A program made the position numbers and the translations under genes. Below, piece after piece: positions 25,430 through 32,539 of a stretch of DNA of 64,000 nucleotides (positions are counted from its first letter, which is position 1; every line of letters begins with the position of its first letter). The notes beneath the pieces were generated by a model. It saw nothing but the letters and a program-made list of their open reading frames with translations, had not been told where the DNA came from and ran no database searches. Source of the DNA: Nocardia wallacei. GTDB lineage: Bacteria > Actinomycetota > Actinomycetes > Mycobacteriales > Mycobacteriaceae. The DNA lies in the NCBI RefSeq assembly GCF_014466955.1, contig NZ_AP023396.1, positions 7,626,001 through 7,690,000 of the forward strand, given 5' to 3'.

Positions 25430-26472
25430 CGGGCGGCTCCCCAGCGCACGGCCGCCGCGGCGGCGAAATCCCCGGCGTGCGCGAAGGCCGACAGCAGTAC
25501 CACCGAGCCGTTGCGCAGCCGCCCCGCCCGGTTCTCGGCGTCCAGAGTGACGGGAATGCCCGCGGCGAACAGGTTTCCGCACTGGTCGAAGGTGTCGGGG
25601 TGACGCTCGGCGGGCAACTCGAGCGCGTCGTGCCAGTTCCGCAGGAACAGCCGGTTGGGCTGGTTGGTGACGAAGGTGTCGATGTCGCGGCCCTTCACGC
25701 CGATCCGTTCGCACACCGCCAGCGCCACCTCGGGCACCAGCCGGTTGCCGCGGGCGAACACCTTGGTGATGCGGGATTCGCTGAAACTGACGCAGCCCTG
25801 GCCCTCGCCCGGTTCCCAGTACTTGCGATCGGAGCCGGTGGTGAAGTCCATGTCGCCCGCGAATTCGGGGTAGGTGCGGGATTCGATGTCCAGGATGGGG
25901 GCGGCGTCGTTCTTCAGCAGCAGCCCGACGCCGCAACCGTCACCGGGCACCGGGGCCTGGGCCAGTCCGCGAATCTCGGTCTGGGTGAACACCGGGCCCG
26001 CGGTGTTCTGCACGGTCGCGATCAGCGCGCTGCGGGCCGCGGTGGTCTGCAGGATCATCCGGGCCAGCGACATCATGTGCACGAACGCCGCGCAGCCGCC
26101 GTTGTGCACGTCGAATACCCAACCCGGTCGCATACCGAGCCGCCGCGCCACCTCCGGACCCGCGCCGAGCACGGGGTTGGTCGGCAGCTGGGTATGGGTG
26201 ATCAGCACATCGATGTCCGAGATCGTCTGCGCCCCATGGCGTTCGATCAGTGGCGCGACGGCCTGCTCGACCATGTCGACCGCGGTCTCGTCGCGTCCGG
26301 CGTGGTGGCGGGCCTTGGGCGCCCGGAACATCACGTTCTTCGCCATCCGCTCGGAACGGGAGAAGCGCGTGAAGTACTCGGTGCCGACCGGATCGCCGGG
26401 CAGGTAGGAGGCCACGTCGGCCAGGCTGACGGGCGGCAACGCGGGTGCGGTTTCGGTGGATGCCATCGACAT
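25426..26472 (-). CDS. KAS III-like (3-oxoacyl-ACP synthase III family) enzyme with His-to-Asn change
   Basis: 348 residues, thiolase fold of the FabH group. The nucleophile Cys127 is in VFDVHNGGCAAFVH. Where FabH has PHQAN, this protein has FVTNQPNRLF, so the catalytic His position is Asn270; the third residue Asn300 is kept (QCGNLFAAGIP). Loss of the His that drives decarboxylation suggests an acyltransferase or non-decarboxylative condensation, as in other FabH-like biosynthetic enzymes. ATG 26472 lies 3 bp past the SRPBCC stop; ATG 26466 has better Shine-Dalgarno spacing. Third gene of the four-gene operon. Confidence 0.87.
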   Translation of the reverse strand: MSMASTETAPALPPVSLADVASYLPGDPVGTEYFTRFSRSERMAKNVMFRAPKARHHAGRDETAVDMVEQAVAPLIERHGAQTISDIDVLITHTQLPTNPVLGAGPEVARRLGMRPGWVFDVHNGGCAAFVHMMSLARMILQTTAARSALIATVQNTAGPVFTQTEIRGLAQAPVPGDGCGVGLLLKNDAAPILDIESRTYPEFAGDMDFTTGSDRKYWEPGEGQGCVSFSESRITKVFARGNRLVPEVALAVCERIGVKGRDIDTFVTNQPNRLFLRNWHDALELPAERHPDTFDQCGNLFAAGIPVTLDAENRAGRLRNGSVVLLSAFAHAGDFAAAAAVRWGAAR

Positions 26473-26475
26473 GCC

Positions 26476-27135
26476 TCACTTCATCCAGTCGGGTTTGATC
26501 GGCAGTTCGTTGGCGGCCCGGTACTCACAGATCGCCTTGAGGTTGTCCAGTTCGAGCTGGTGGCCGGCGGAGAACATCTCCCAGAAGTCGCCGACCCAGA
26601 CCGGGCGCTTCGGCGGTGCCGCCTCGGGATAGGGATTCTCGTCGTAGAACGGGTGGTGGCAATTCGTCCACAGCACTACCGAACCCGGCTTGTTGAAGAC
26701 CACCTGGGCGTCGACCACGCGCATCAGGTACACCATCCACAGGTGCTGGCCCTGATCCCAGGCGCAGTGGTAGTCGACCGTCATGGCGTCCGGGTTGGCG
26801 ACCGTGCGGGTGAAGATCTTGGTCTCCGGGCCCAGCCGGTCGTAGGCCAGCCAGAGCCCCGGCTCGTCCGTCTCGACGAATCCGCGCAGGCTGTAGGTCC
26901 ATTCCTCCAGGCTGCGGGTGTCGGCGAGATAGTCGTAGACCGCGCGCGGCGGTGCGTCGATGTAGGCCTGCACCGGGCAGAATTCGCCGTAGATCTGATC
27001 GTGCGGATACACCGAACGCAGCATGTCCATGATGACCGGCGTGGTCGCCTCGCGATCGGAGTTCTCGATGCGCAGCACGCCCGGCAACTCGTGCTCGGGG
27101 ATATCGCTGAGCGCGGGCAGGGAACTGGTGGTCAC
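26476..27135 (-). CDS. SRPBCC (START/cyclase-like) domain protein
   Basis: 219 residues; the central part looks like a helix-grip SRPBCC/START fold: VQAYIDAPPRAVYDYLADTR followed by SLEEWTYSLRGF, with a Trp/His-rich second half (LWTNCHHPFYDENPYPEAAP). Such proteins bind hydrophobic ligands and in biosynthetic clusters act as aromatase/cyclases or chaperone intermediates. Here the role is inferred from position between the ThDP and KAS III-like genes. GTG 27135 has Shine-Dalgarno GGAGGAA and overlaps the ThDP-enzyme stop by 4 bp. Confidence 0.82.
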   Translation of the reverse strand: MTTSSLPALSDIPEHELPGVLRIENSDREATTPVIMDMLRSVYPHDQIYGEFCPVQAYIDAPPRAVYDYLADTRSLEEWTYSLRGFVETDEPGLWLAYDRLGPETKIFTRTVANPDAMTVDYHCAWDQGQHLWMVYLMRVVDAQVVFNKPGSVVLWTNCHHPFYDENPYPEAAPPKRPVWVGDFWEMFSAGHQLELDNLKAICEYRAANELPIKPDWMK

Positions 27136-28850
27136 GGGTTCCTCCTCGGAGTCGACAGAAACGGGGTGAACGGCGGGATCTCGTCCGGATCGCAGTCGAT
27201 CGAGACGAACGACGGCCCGGGGGTCTCGAAGCAGCCGGCCAGGACGGCGGTCAGCTCGCCCGGGTCGGCGGGCGAATAGGACGGCAGCCGCGGGAACATC
27301 GCGGCCAGCCCCGCGCCGAGCCGCGCGGGGTGGAAACGGTTGAAGCTGTAGCGGTCTCCGTAGTACAGCTGTTCGCGAGTGACGCACATGGCATGTGCGT
27401 TGTTGTTGAGCACGATGAAGGTCACCGGCAACTCGTGCTCGATCGCGGTGTGGATTTCCATGCCGTGCATGAAGAACGCACCGTCACCGGCGACCACGAC
27501 GGTCCGACGCACCCCGCCGTCGGGACGCCGCCGCCGCGCGCAGGCCGAGCCGATGCCCGCGCCGAAGGCATACCCCATCCCGCCCATGCCGAGCGCCACG
27601 ACGAACCGGCCGTCGCGGGGCAGGCGCAGGTGGTGCACCACCGACGCGCCGGTATTCCCGGCATCGGCGAACACGTCGGTCCCGGGTTCCAGTGCGGCGT
27701 TGAGGGTTTCGACGATGTCGCGATAACGCAGGCCGGGGCCGGTGGCGGGTGGCACCTCCAGTGCGGTGAGCAGGCGCGGCGGCGGGGCCGAGAAGGCGGC
27801 GTCGGTATCCGGCACCGGCAGGAGCTCCCGAGCGACGGGCGACTCCCCCGCCGGGTGGTCGACAAGTTCGGCGAGCACCGCCTTCAGGTCGGTGGCGTTG
27901 GCGTGCAGCGCGTCCGGGTAGGGCGGTTCGGCGCCCACGCTGGCGACCGCCGTCCGGGCCAGCGCGTCCTCCAGCCCCGCCCGTGCGGTGATCGGCATGC
28001 GGGTACCGACCAGCAGGCACAGCGCCGAGCGGCGCACGGCGTCGACCAGCTCCGGGTGGCCCATGCTGCCGGACACCCCGCAGAAGCCCGGCTCGCTCTG
28101 GTCGTAGACGTCCTTGGCGTCCGGAGCCACACCCACCGCCGCGTCGAGAACCGTTGCCAGCTGCCGCAATTGGGCTCTGGCGTCGCTGCGGGCGACCTGA
28201 TCCCCGGCGATGATGGTGATCTTGCCGGTCGCCCGCGCCGATTCCAGCGCCGCCCGTACCCGGATCAGACCGGCCTCGTCGCGGGTGTGCGCGGGCAGCG
28301 GTGGCCGGAACGGCGGGAGGTCACCGGCGTCGGCCTGCTGGACATCCTTGGGCAGCAACAGCACCGCGGGCCCACCGCCGCGGGCGGCGGTGATCGCCCG
28401 GTTCAGCTGCCCGGATAGCGATTCGACCGTGTCCACTCGCGCGCAGTAATGTGCGACCTGCTCGAAAAGTCTTGTCGCGTCGAATGTTCCGGCGAGGCCA
28501 CTGGTGTCCTGGAACGCGCCGCGGCCCGCCAGCGCGGTCGGCGGCTGCCCGACCAGCGCGAGCACCGGAACCCGCGAGGCGAACGATTCGGCGAGTCCCG
28601 CAACGAGATTCATCGCTCCCCCGCCGGAGGTGGCGCAGACGACGCCGAGCCGTCCGCTGCTGCGCGCGTAGCCGTCGGCCATGGTGGCGGCGGAGAACTC
28701 GTGCTTGGCCACCACACCCGTAATGTCCTGCGGCGTATCGAAAATCGCGTCGTAGAGGTCTTCGATGTTGGCGCCGTCCACCCCGAAGATGTGCCGAACT
28801 CCCAGCGCCCCTACGGCTCGCACCAGATAGTCCACCGTTCGTGACGGCAT
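27132..28850 (-). CDS. ThDP-dependent enzyme of acetolactate-synthase type
   Basis: 572 residues in three canonical domains. The N-terminal pyrimidine domain has the activating Glu51 in VVAKHEFSAATMADGYARSS; a middle TPP-M domain follows; the C-terminal domain carries the ThDP motif from VVVAGDGAFFMHGMEIHTA to IVLNNNAHAMCV (GDG...NN). Likely activity is decarboxylation of a 2-oxo acid and carboligation of the acyl anion to an acceptor. No ilvN small subunit or ilv genes are near, so it is unlikely to serve branched-chain synthesis. AAAGGAG precedes ATG 28850; it is the first gene of the operon. Confidence 0.9.
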   Translation of the reverse strand: MPSRTVDYLVRAVGALGVRHIFGVDGANIEDLYDAIFDTPQDITGVVAKHEFSAATMADGYARSSGRLGVVCATSGGGAMNLVAGLAESFASRVPVLALVGQPPTALAGRGAFQDTSGLAGTFDATRLFEQVAHYCARVDTVESLSGQLNRAITAARGGGPAVLLLPKDVQQADAGDLPPFRPPLPAHTRDEAGLIRVRAALESARATGKITIIAGDQVARSDARAQLRQLATVLDAAVGVAPDAKDVYDQSEPGFCGVSGSMGHPELVDAVRRSALCLLVGTRMPITARAGLEDALARTAVASVGAEPPYPDALHANATDLKAVLAELVDHPAGESPVARELLPVPDTDAAFSAPPPRLLTALEVPPATGPGLRYRDIVETLNAALEPGTDVFADAGNTGASVVHHLRLPRDGRFVVALGMGGMGYAFGAGIGSACARRRRPDGGVRRTVVVAGDGAFFMHGMEIHTAIEHELPVTFIVLNNNAHAMCVTREQLYYGDRYSFNRFHPARLGAGLAAMFPRLPSYSPADPGELTAVLAGCFETPGPSFVSIDCDPDEIPPFTPFLSTPRRNP

Positions 28851-28977
28851 CGAGACTCCTTTCGGCCGGGCACTCGAGCGCCCGATATCGGTCCGCTCTG
28901 CCCCGAGATACGAGCGGCGCCCCGCGATGGTTCATCTCCGGCCGCGCATCGGCCGCGTGGCGGTTTCCGGGGAGCGC

Positions 28978-29006
28978 TTGTGTGTATGTATACGTCTACG
29001 TATAGT
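28978..29006 (+). promoter_or_regulatory. Promoter of EXLDI gene with overlapping palindrome
   Basis: TTGTGT (28978-28983), 17-bp spacer, TATAGT (29001-29006), then 6 nt and ATG 29013. A perfect palindrome TATACGT-CT-ACGTATA (28989-29004) covers the spacer end and the first four bases of the -10. It is an ideal site for repression, probably by the ribbon-helix-helix protein encoded directly downstream. Confidence 0.75.
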
Positions 29007-29012
29007 GGAGCC

Positions 29013-29534
29013 ATGCCCAACAAGACGGTGTACGTGTCCGATGACGATCTTCCCCTGTTCCAGCGCGCGCAGGAGCTGGTCGGCGGAAACCTGTCGGGCG
29101 CGATCGTGACGGCACTGCGGCGGTTCATCGAACTGGAGGAGGGCCGGCAGCAGGGCTTCGAAGAGGTCGTCCTGCGCGTCGGGCACAACGGCGCCCGGCA
29201 GGTCCGGTTCTCCGGCGCCCTGCTGGGCGAGATGAGCGACCTGAACGACCGCCACCAGCAGCACATCCGCGTCTACCGCAGCCGCAAGGGCAAATTCGTG
29301 CTGCACATGCGGACCTCGGCCTGGGAGGACTACCCCGCCGACACCAGCACCAACTGGATCAAGGATCTGACCAACTGGCGCAAGCTGCTCGGCGTCGGCG
29401 AACCGGAATGGGGCGAGTTCACCATCGACATCTACGACTCGGTGACCGATCTGAAGGGGAGGATTCCGAAGGCGCTGTATCAGCGAGTGACCGACATCGT
29501 CGAGCACCCGCAGATCGAGGATCTCGACATCTGA
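29013..29534 (+). CDS. EXLDI family protein with N-terminal ribbon-helix-helix
   Basis: 173 residues. The C-terminus is exactly E-D-L-D-I, the tag that names the EXLDI family (TIGR04342-type proteins of actinobacteria, often beside ABC exporters). The first ~45 residues read as a MetJ/Arc ribbon-helix-helix: KTVYVSDDDLPLFQRAQELV, then GGNLSGAIVTALRRFIE. The middle carries FEEVVLRVGHNGARQVRFSG, typical of the family. It is therefore probably an autorepressor whose sensor domain responds to the exported compound. ATG 29013 is leaderless by promoter spacing. It is followed by the DrrA/DrrB-like exporter genes. Confidence 0.9.
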   Translation: MPNKTVYVSDDDLPLFQRAQELVGGNLSGAIVTALRRFIELEEGRQQGFEEVVLRVGHNGARQVRFSGALLGEMSDLNDRHQQHIRVYRSRKGKFVLHMRTSAWEDYPADTSTNWIKDLTNWRKLLGVGEPEWGEFTIDIYDSVTDLKGRIPKALYQRVTDIVEHPQIEDLDI

Positions 29535-29656
29535 TCGCGGCCGGGCGCGAGCCCGGCTCCCGCACAAGCGAATAGGACCACACCTTGACCACCGCACAGT
29601 GGTCACGGCTCGGTCGACGCATGCATTGATTCATATCTGTTGATGAGAGGACAGTG

Positions 29657-30613
29657 ATGAAAAACGGATATCCCCCGCCGGCCATCTCGGTCACCGGCCT
29701 GCGGAAATCCTTCGGGGAACAGGTCGTGCTCGGCGGCATCGACCTGACCGTCGGCGAAGGCACGATCTTCTCGCTGCTCGGCCCCAACGGCGCGGGCAAG
29801 ACCACCACCGTGCAGATCCTGTCGACGCTGCTGCGCGCCGACGGCGGCGAGGTCCGGGTCGGCGGGCACGACATCGCCGGTGATCCGGACTCGGTGCGGG
29901 CCGTGATCGGCGTGACGGGCCAGTTCTCCGCGGTCGACGAGCTGCTGACCGGCCGGGAGAACCTGCTGCTGATGGGCGACCTGCAGCATCTGCCGCGCAG
30001 CGAGAGCAAGCGCCGCGCCGACGACCTGCTGACGCGATTCGACCTGGTCGAGGCCGCCGACAAGGTGGCGGGCGCCTACTCCGGGGGCATGACCCGGCGA
30101 CTGGACCTGGCCATGACACTGGTCGGCGATCCACAGGTGATCTTCCTCGACGAACCCACCACCGGACTCGACCCGCGCAGCCGCCGCGCCATGTGGGAGA
30201 TCATCCGCGAACTGGTCGCGGGTGGCGTGACGGTCTTCCTCACCACCCAGTATCTGGAGGAGGCGGACCAACTGGCGGACCGGATCGCGGTCCTCGATCA
30301 CGGCCGCATCGTCGCGCAGGGCACGCCCGAGCAGTTGAAGCGGCTCGTGCCGGGCGGGCACATCAGATTGACCTTCGCCGATCGCGCCACCCTGGACATC
30401 GCCACCCAGTTGCTCGGTGGCGTGCCACAGCCCGAGGACCCGACACTCGCGATTCCCGGCGACGGCAGCGTGCAGACGCTGCGCGCACTGCTGGACCGGC
30501 TCGACACCGCGGGGATCGAACCCGCGGGCCTGGCCGTGCACACCCCCGATCTCGACGACGTATTCCTCGCTCTCACCGGACAATCCGTTCCCGAAAAGGA
30601 AATCGCGCAATGA
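29657..30613 (+). CDS. DrrA-like ABC exporter ATPase
   Basis: 318-residue daunorubicin-resistance-type ATPase. Walker A GPNGAGKTTT, Q-loop VTGQFSAVDELLTGREN, signature YSGGMTRRLDLAMTLVG, Walker B VIFLDEPTTGLDPRSR, H-loop TTQYLEEADQLADRI (the common TQYLEEA variant) and a C-terminal DrrA-type extension. ATG 29657 is preferred to GTG 29654 because of GAGAGG spacing. It shares a start/stop overlap with the permease. Probably exports the product of the divergent biosynthetic operon. Confidence 0.94.
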   Translation: MKNGYPPPAISVTGLRKSFGEQVVLGGIDLTVGEGTIFSLLGPNGAGKTTTVQILSTLLRADGGEVRVGGHDIAGDPDSVRAVIGVTGQFSAVDELLTGRENLLLMGDLQHLPRSESKRRADDLLTRFDLVEAADKVAGAYSGGMTRRLDLAMTLVGDPQVIFLDEPTTGLDPRSRRAMWEIIRELVAGGVTVFLTTQYLEEADQLADRIAVLDHGRIVAQGTPEQLKRLVPGGHIRLTFADRATLDIATQLLGGVPQPEDPTLAIPGDGSVQTLRALLDRLDTAGIEPAGLAVHTPDLDDVFLALTGQSVPEKEIAQ

Positions 30614-31386
30614 GTACCGCCACCTACGCGCTGGCCGACACGGCCACCATGCTGCGCCGGAACATCGTGCACGCCAAGCGTTATCCGGCCATGACGATCA
30701 TGCTGGTCGCCATGCCGCTGGTGCTGCTGCTGATGTTCAACTACGTATTCGGCGGCGCCTTGGAGAAATCGCTCGCCGCGGGCGAGAAGTACATCGACTA
30801 CATCGCCCCGGGCATGATCCTGATGGTCCCCGCGCTGCTGGTCACCTCCGTCTCGGTGTCGGTGGCGACGGATATGACCAAGGGCATCGTCAACCGGTTC
30901 CGCACCATGTCGATGTCGCATTCGTCGATACTCACCGGCGAGATACTCGGCACGATGATCCAGGGGATGCTGGGTGTTGCCCTCATGGTGGGGGTGGCGC
31001 TGCTGCTCGGATTCCGCCCGAACGCCGACGCGATCGAATGGGTGCTCGCCCTCGGCCTGCTGGTCCTGGTGCTGTTCGCATTCAATTGGCTCGGAGCGGG
31101 TTTCGGCCTGGCGGCCGCGTCTCCGGAGGGCGCGAGCAACACGCCCACCCCGGTCGTCTACCTGCCGATGCTCGGCAGCGGCCTGGTTCCCACCGACACC
31201 ATGCCCGCCGGCGTGCGCCACTTCGCCGAGTACCAGCCGTTCACCCCGATCACCGAGACCCTGCGCGGCCTGCTCATGGGCACCGAGATCGGCAACAACG
31301 GCATCATCGCCCTCGGCTGGTGCGCGGCCATCGCGGCGGTCGGATATCTCTGGGCGAAAACCACATTCCGCCGCAAGACCGCCTGA
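30610..31386 (+). CDS. DrrB-like ABC-2 permease
   Basis: 258 residues, membrane partner of the DrrA-like ATPase. Helices include MTIMLVAMPLVLLLMFNYVF, YIAPGMILMVPALLVTSVSV, MLGVALMVGVALLLGF, and LALGLLVLVLFAFNWLGAGF; the conserved late EYQPFTPITETLRGLLMG closes the domain. ATG 30610 overlaps the ATPase stop (ATGA). Gene is convergent with the HAD gene, 1 bp between stops. Substrate inferred as the local small molecule. Confidence 0.93.
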   Translation: MSTATYALADTATMLRRNIVHAKRYPAMTIMLVAMPLVLLLMFNYVFGGALEKSLAAGEKYIDYIAPGMILMVPALLVTSVSVSVATDMTKGIVNRFRTMSMSHSSILTGEILGTMIQGMLGVALMVGVALLLGFRPNADAIEWVLALGLLVLVLFAFNWLGAGFGLAAASPEGASNTPTPVVYLPMLGSGLVPTDTMPAGVRHFAEYQPFTPITETLRGLLMGTEIGNNGIIALGWCAAIAAVGYLWAKTTFRRKTA

Positions 31387-31387
31387 G

Positions 31388-31999
31388 TCAGCCGACCTCG
31401 GCCTGGGTGAGCCAGTCCGGGAAGGCGGTCAGGTCGGGCAGGACGGTGTCGGCGCCCGCGGCGCGCAGCTCCTCGGCGGTGCACGGGCCGGTGGTCACGG
31501 CGACCGAGTAGGCGCGGGCGGCGCGGGCGCCGCGGACGTCGCCGATGTGGTCACCGACGTAGATGCTCGCGCCCTCCGCTCGGAGGGCGCGAGCTTTGCC
31601 GTCGGCCCACAGGTCGCCGATGACGGCGTCGGCGGGGATGTCGAGATGTTCCAGGTGCAGTTCGGCATTGGGCTGATACTTGGCGGTGACGACGATCGCC
31701 CGGCCACCGGCCGCGTGCACCGCCTCGATCGCCTCTCGCGCGCCCCGCATCTCGAGGGTTCCGGTGACGGCGTGGCCGGGATACATCTCGCGGTAGAGGT
31801 TCGCCATCGCGGGGACGTGGGCGGCGGGAAACCAGTGCGCCAGTTCGTCCTCGAGCGGTGGTCCCAGGCGGGTGACGACGAGATCGCAGTCGATGTAGGT
31901 GCCGGTGCGTTCGGCCAGCGCCACGTAGCAGGCGCGGATGCCGGGGCGGGAATCGATCAGGGTCATGTCCAGGTCGAAGCCGACCGTGAACGGCCGCAT
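31388..31999 (-). CDS. HAD-family phosphatase
   Basis: 203 residues, HAD superfamily with C1 cap. Motif I is GFDLDMTLIDS (the nucleophile and acid-base Asp residues), motif II is the T in VVTAKYQ, and motif IV is IYVGDHIGDVRGARAA. Probably a phosphoglycolate-phosphatase-like enzyme for a small phosphate ester; the substrate cannot be deduced. ATG 31999 overlaps the stop of the SdpI-like gene (TGATG), so the two are cotranscribed. Convergent with the exporter operon. Confidence 0.9.
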   Translation of the reverse strand: MRPFTVGFDLDMTLIDSRPGIRACYVALAERTGTYIDCDLVVTRLGPPLEDELAHWFPAAHVPAMANLYREMYPGHAVTGTLEMRGAREAIEAVHAAGGRAIVVTAKYQPNAELHLEHLDIPADAVIGDLWADGKARALRAEGASIYVGDHIGDVRGARAARAYSVAVTTGPCTAEELRAAGADTVLPDLTAFPDWLTQAEVG

Positions 32000-32400
32000 C
32001 AACTCGCTGGCTGGCAGGCGTCCCGCAGCGAGCAGGCGCCACAGGCCCGGCCGCAGCCGCCCACCTCGGGCGCGAGCCCGGCGATCGCCCCGGCGGCGGC
32101 GTTCACACCCGCGCCGAGAACGAACACGGCGATCAACGCGGCCAGCAGCGCGCCGATGATCCCCACCACGGGCCCCGCGAACAAGGCGATCACACCACCG
32201 GCGGCCAGCAGCACCCCGGCACCGAAGGAGGTCGGCGCGGCCACTCGATTGGCGATGCGGAAGGACTCCTCCGTGCGCAACGCCTCGTCGGTGTGCACGC
32301 CGAAGAACCGATTACGGGGCAGCGAGCCGGTCAGCCCGAGTACCCCGGTGACAACGGCCACCGCCGCCAGCACGAACAGGATCAGCGCCACCACGAACAC
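31999..32400 (-). CDS. SdpI-like membrane protein with Cys-rich tail
   Basis: 133 residues. Helix 1 is VVALILFVLAAVAVVTGVLG. The SdpI-family motif follows (NRFFGVHTDEALRTEESFRI plus ANRVA), then two more helices. SdpI confers immunity to the Bacillus SdpC toxin; actinobacterial relatives are of unknown function. The last 20 residues are unusual: GGCGRACGACSLRDACQPAS contains four cysteines in a CX3CX2CX5C pattern, suggesting a metal- or disulfide-binding tail. GTG 32400 is chosen because a TAGCGT box ends 7 nt before it; the longer ORF is not needed. Confidence 0.82.
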   Translation of the reverse strand: MFVVALILFVLAAVAVVTGVLGLTGSLPRNRFFGVHTDEALRTEESFRIANRVAAPTSFGAGVLLAAGGVIALFAGPVVGIIGALLAALIAVFVLGAGVNAAAGAIAGLAPEVGGCGRACGACSLRDACQPAS

Positions 32401-32407
32401 TCCGCTC

Positions 32408-32413
32408 ACGCTA
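32408..32413 (-). promoter_or_regulatory. -10 box, leaderless start of SdpI-like gene
   Basis: Reverse-strand TAGCGT followed by 7 nt (GAGCGGA) and GTG at 32400. Confidence 0.6.
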
Positions 32414-32464
32414 CCCGGTCCGCAATGCCGCCATTCCCCCGCCCCGCCGCAACTCCGCCCCTTT

Positions 32465-32494
32465 TTGGGCCCTGACGTGCGCACGCTCTAGTCT
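32465..32494 (+). promoter_or_regulatory. leuS promoter
   Basis: TTGGGC (32465-32470), 18-bp spacer, TAGTCT (32489-32494), giving a ~40-nt leader before GTG 32540. Confidence 0.5.
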
Positions 32495-32539
32495 GGGGAC
32501 AACGTTCACCCGGGGATATGGCGACAAGAAGGCAGGATC

